Shown in pieces: positions 34,605 through 35,442 of a DNA stretch of 35,442 nucleotides (position 1 is its first letter; the number at the start of each line of letters is the position of its first letter). Where the stretch lies: positions 1 to 35,442 of the forward strand of contig JABHFS010000122.1 of assembly GCA_018672475.1 (NCBI GenBank), written 5' to 3'. Source of the stretch: Gemmatimonadota bacterium. Its GTDB lineage: Bacteria; Latescibacterota; UBA2968; UBA8231. Position numbers and translations under genes: made by a program. The notes below the pieces were generated by a model, which did not search any database, had not been told where the DNA came from, and was given only the letters and a program-made list of their open reading frames with translations.

Positions 34605-35189
34605 TCAGCCTGAGGCGGCGTCTGCCCGGCGGGTCCAGTCGGTCCAGAGCATCATTACGAAGCCGATATTGAGGATGACCATGAAGTACAAGTGAAAAAA
34701 ACGCAGCAGGTCGGGGATAGTGATGGCGATCACACCGAGGACAACTAGTCGTATGGCTCCATAGATAAAGAAAGCAGGGATACTGAGTAGCAAGCCGCGT
34801 ATCTTATGAGGGGCGACCGCCGGATAGGCTAGAAGTGCGGCAAAGTAGATAAAAAAGGCTGAAATGCCGCTGCACTGGTGTTCGACATGGAAAACGAATC
34901 TGCCGATTTCAAGGATGTAGAGATCGGCCTGTTGTAGCGATCCATAGGCGACGACCGGTATCCCCAAGGTGGAAATCATCTTGGCGGCGGCCCACGAAAT
35001 CGGCCAGAGATAGTAAGCGCTGAAAAAGTCGGTATAACGGATAAAGGTCCACATCAATGCGCCAAGCAACACCGCAAAGGCCATGCAGAATCGGACCCTG
35101 TGGTCAGTGGCCCATCGCCACGGCAGGGATTGATCTGCTGACCGTGGGGCAGGCCGCTCTATATTTTTTGGCCTATTACGTTTTTTCAA
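34605..35189 (-). CDS. Exosortase/archaeosortase family protein (exosortase H-like)
   Basis: 194 residues, a short exosortase-type transpeptidase of the inner membrane. The family catalytic triad is visible: Cys106 in EHQCSGISAFF, Arg147 in GAIRLVVLG and His166 in RFFHLYF. The protein is hydrophobic throughout after a basic N-terminus. Exosortases cleave C-terminal PEP-CTERM-like or IPTL-CTERM-like sorting signals on secreted proteins. The frame opens with TTG at 35189; no upstream Shine-Dalgarno is clear, and a later ATG (Met36) would lose only the basic tail. The small size favours an XrtH-like type. No sorting-signal protein is encoded in the window. Confidence 0.9.
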   Translation of the reverse strand: MKKRNRPKNIERPAPRSADQSLPWRWATDHRVRFCMAFAVLLGALMWTFIRYTDFFSAYYLWPISWAAAKMISTLGIPVVAYGSLQQADLYILEIGRFVFHVEHQCSGISAFFIYFAALLAYPAVAPHKIRGLLLSIPAFFIYGAIRLVVLGVIAITIPDLLRFFHLYFMVILNIGFVMMLWTDWTRRADAASG

Positions 35190-35442
35190 CCGTTCAGTCT
35201 CTATTGGTTATTAATTGATACTATAATCAAGAATCAAGGTATCTTACCTATCGGCAGAACCGGGTTTTTCGCCAGCTATTTGGTGCGTATACAGACACAA
35301 CCACGCACGCCGCCCCTACCAACCCATCCAGAACGAGTGGTTGTGGGCATCTGCTGGGGCGACTGTGCGATACGGGTCTTGCAGAACTCTACGTTCGCAA
35401 GATCTACCTTGTATTACAACGCAAAATACGTACCATTTTTCG
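35190..35442. other. Upstream region of the exosortase gene, no gene recognised
   Basis: AT-rich next to the exosortase start (35200-35250), then mixed composition. A plus-strand frame from 35227 runs open to the window end but lacks a start codon and any family motif, so it is not called. A promoter for the exosortase operon should lie here, but none was convincing by eye. Confidence 0.35.

Noticed and set aside
35227..35442. Plus-strand frame open to the window end
   Set aside because: No start codon, no motif, and cut by the window edge.
1..35442. tRNA, rRNA, CRISPR arrays, transposases, attachment sites, replication origin
   Set aside because: None was recognised by eye; the only repeats are the tandem duplication and the hairpins listed.

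Overview
The window is 35.4 kb of bacterial chromosome from an unnamed Gram-negative organism. An exosortase, periplasmic binding-protein transport and envelope proteins point to a double membrane. The photolyase, SOUL, DUF2867-type SDR, CIA30 and exosortase genes of the last 9 kb resemble gammaproteobacterial neighbourhoods. The dioxygenase, Gfo/Idh, amidohydrolase, phosphotriesterase and PQQ-propeller content suits a heterotrophic environmental or host-associated lineage. The lineage assignment is an inference. Nearly all genes lie on the minus strand; only a cNMP-REC protein and a VOC protein are clearly on the plus strand.

Region 1 (1-8.7 kb) is one tightly packed minus-strand catabolic/transport operon. 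Read in transcription order it encodes a fused substrate-binding/permease protein of the Opp/Dpp class, an OppC-type permease overlapping it by 4 nt, a methyltransferase, a zinc alcohol dehydrogenase, a Gfo/Idh/MocA oxidoreductase with a GTG start inside the end of the previous gene, and a metal-dependent amidohydrolase. No ATPase for the transporter is present. A terminator-like hairpin lies just upstream of the first start codon.

Region 2 (9.1-17.7 kb) holds an SDR plus M1 aminopeptidase pair, a decayed formylglycine-generating-enzyme-like fragment with a long hairpin, a type IA topoisomerase with an unusual tail, a phosphotriesterase-family hydrolase, and an RluA-like protein whose catalytic aspartate is glycine.

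Region 3 (17.7-26.3 kb) is the most distinctive part. A GntR/FCD regulator has a well-formed promoter and a palindromic operator. It precedes a TauD-type dioxygenase broken by a one-base frameshift, a 680-residue protein of unknown function, and an unusually large (about 881-residue) PQQ-type beta-propeller protein lacking a signal peptide. Downstream lie remnants of a second propeller protein, an aldehyde dehydrogenase lacking the usual general-base glutamate, and a fragment of a TolB-like propeller.

Region 4 (26.3-35.4 kb) carries a duplicated AT-rich repeat upstream of a cNMP-REC protein, a SOUL protein, a DUF2867-type SDR, two abutting tiny membrane-protein genes behind a good sigma-70-type promoter, a VOC protein, a photolyase preceded by a short leader ORF, a secreted CIA30 protein, and an exosortase with a partner membrane protein. 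No tRNA, rRNA, CRISPR array, transposase or intact insertion sequence was recognised.
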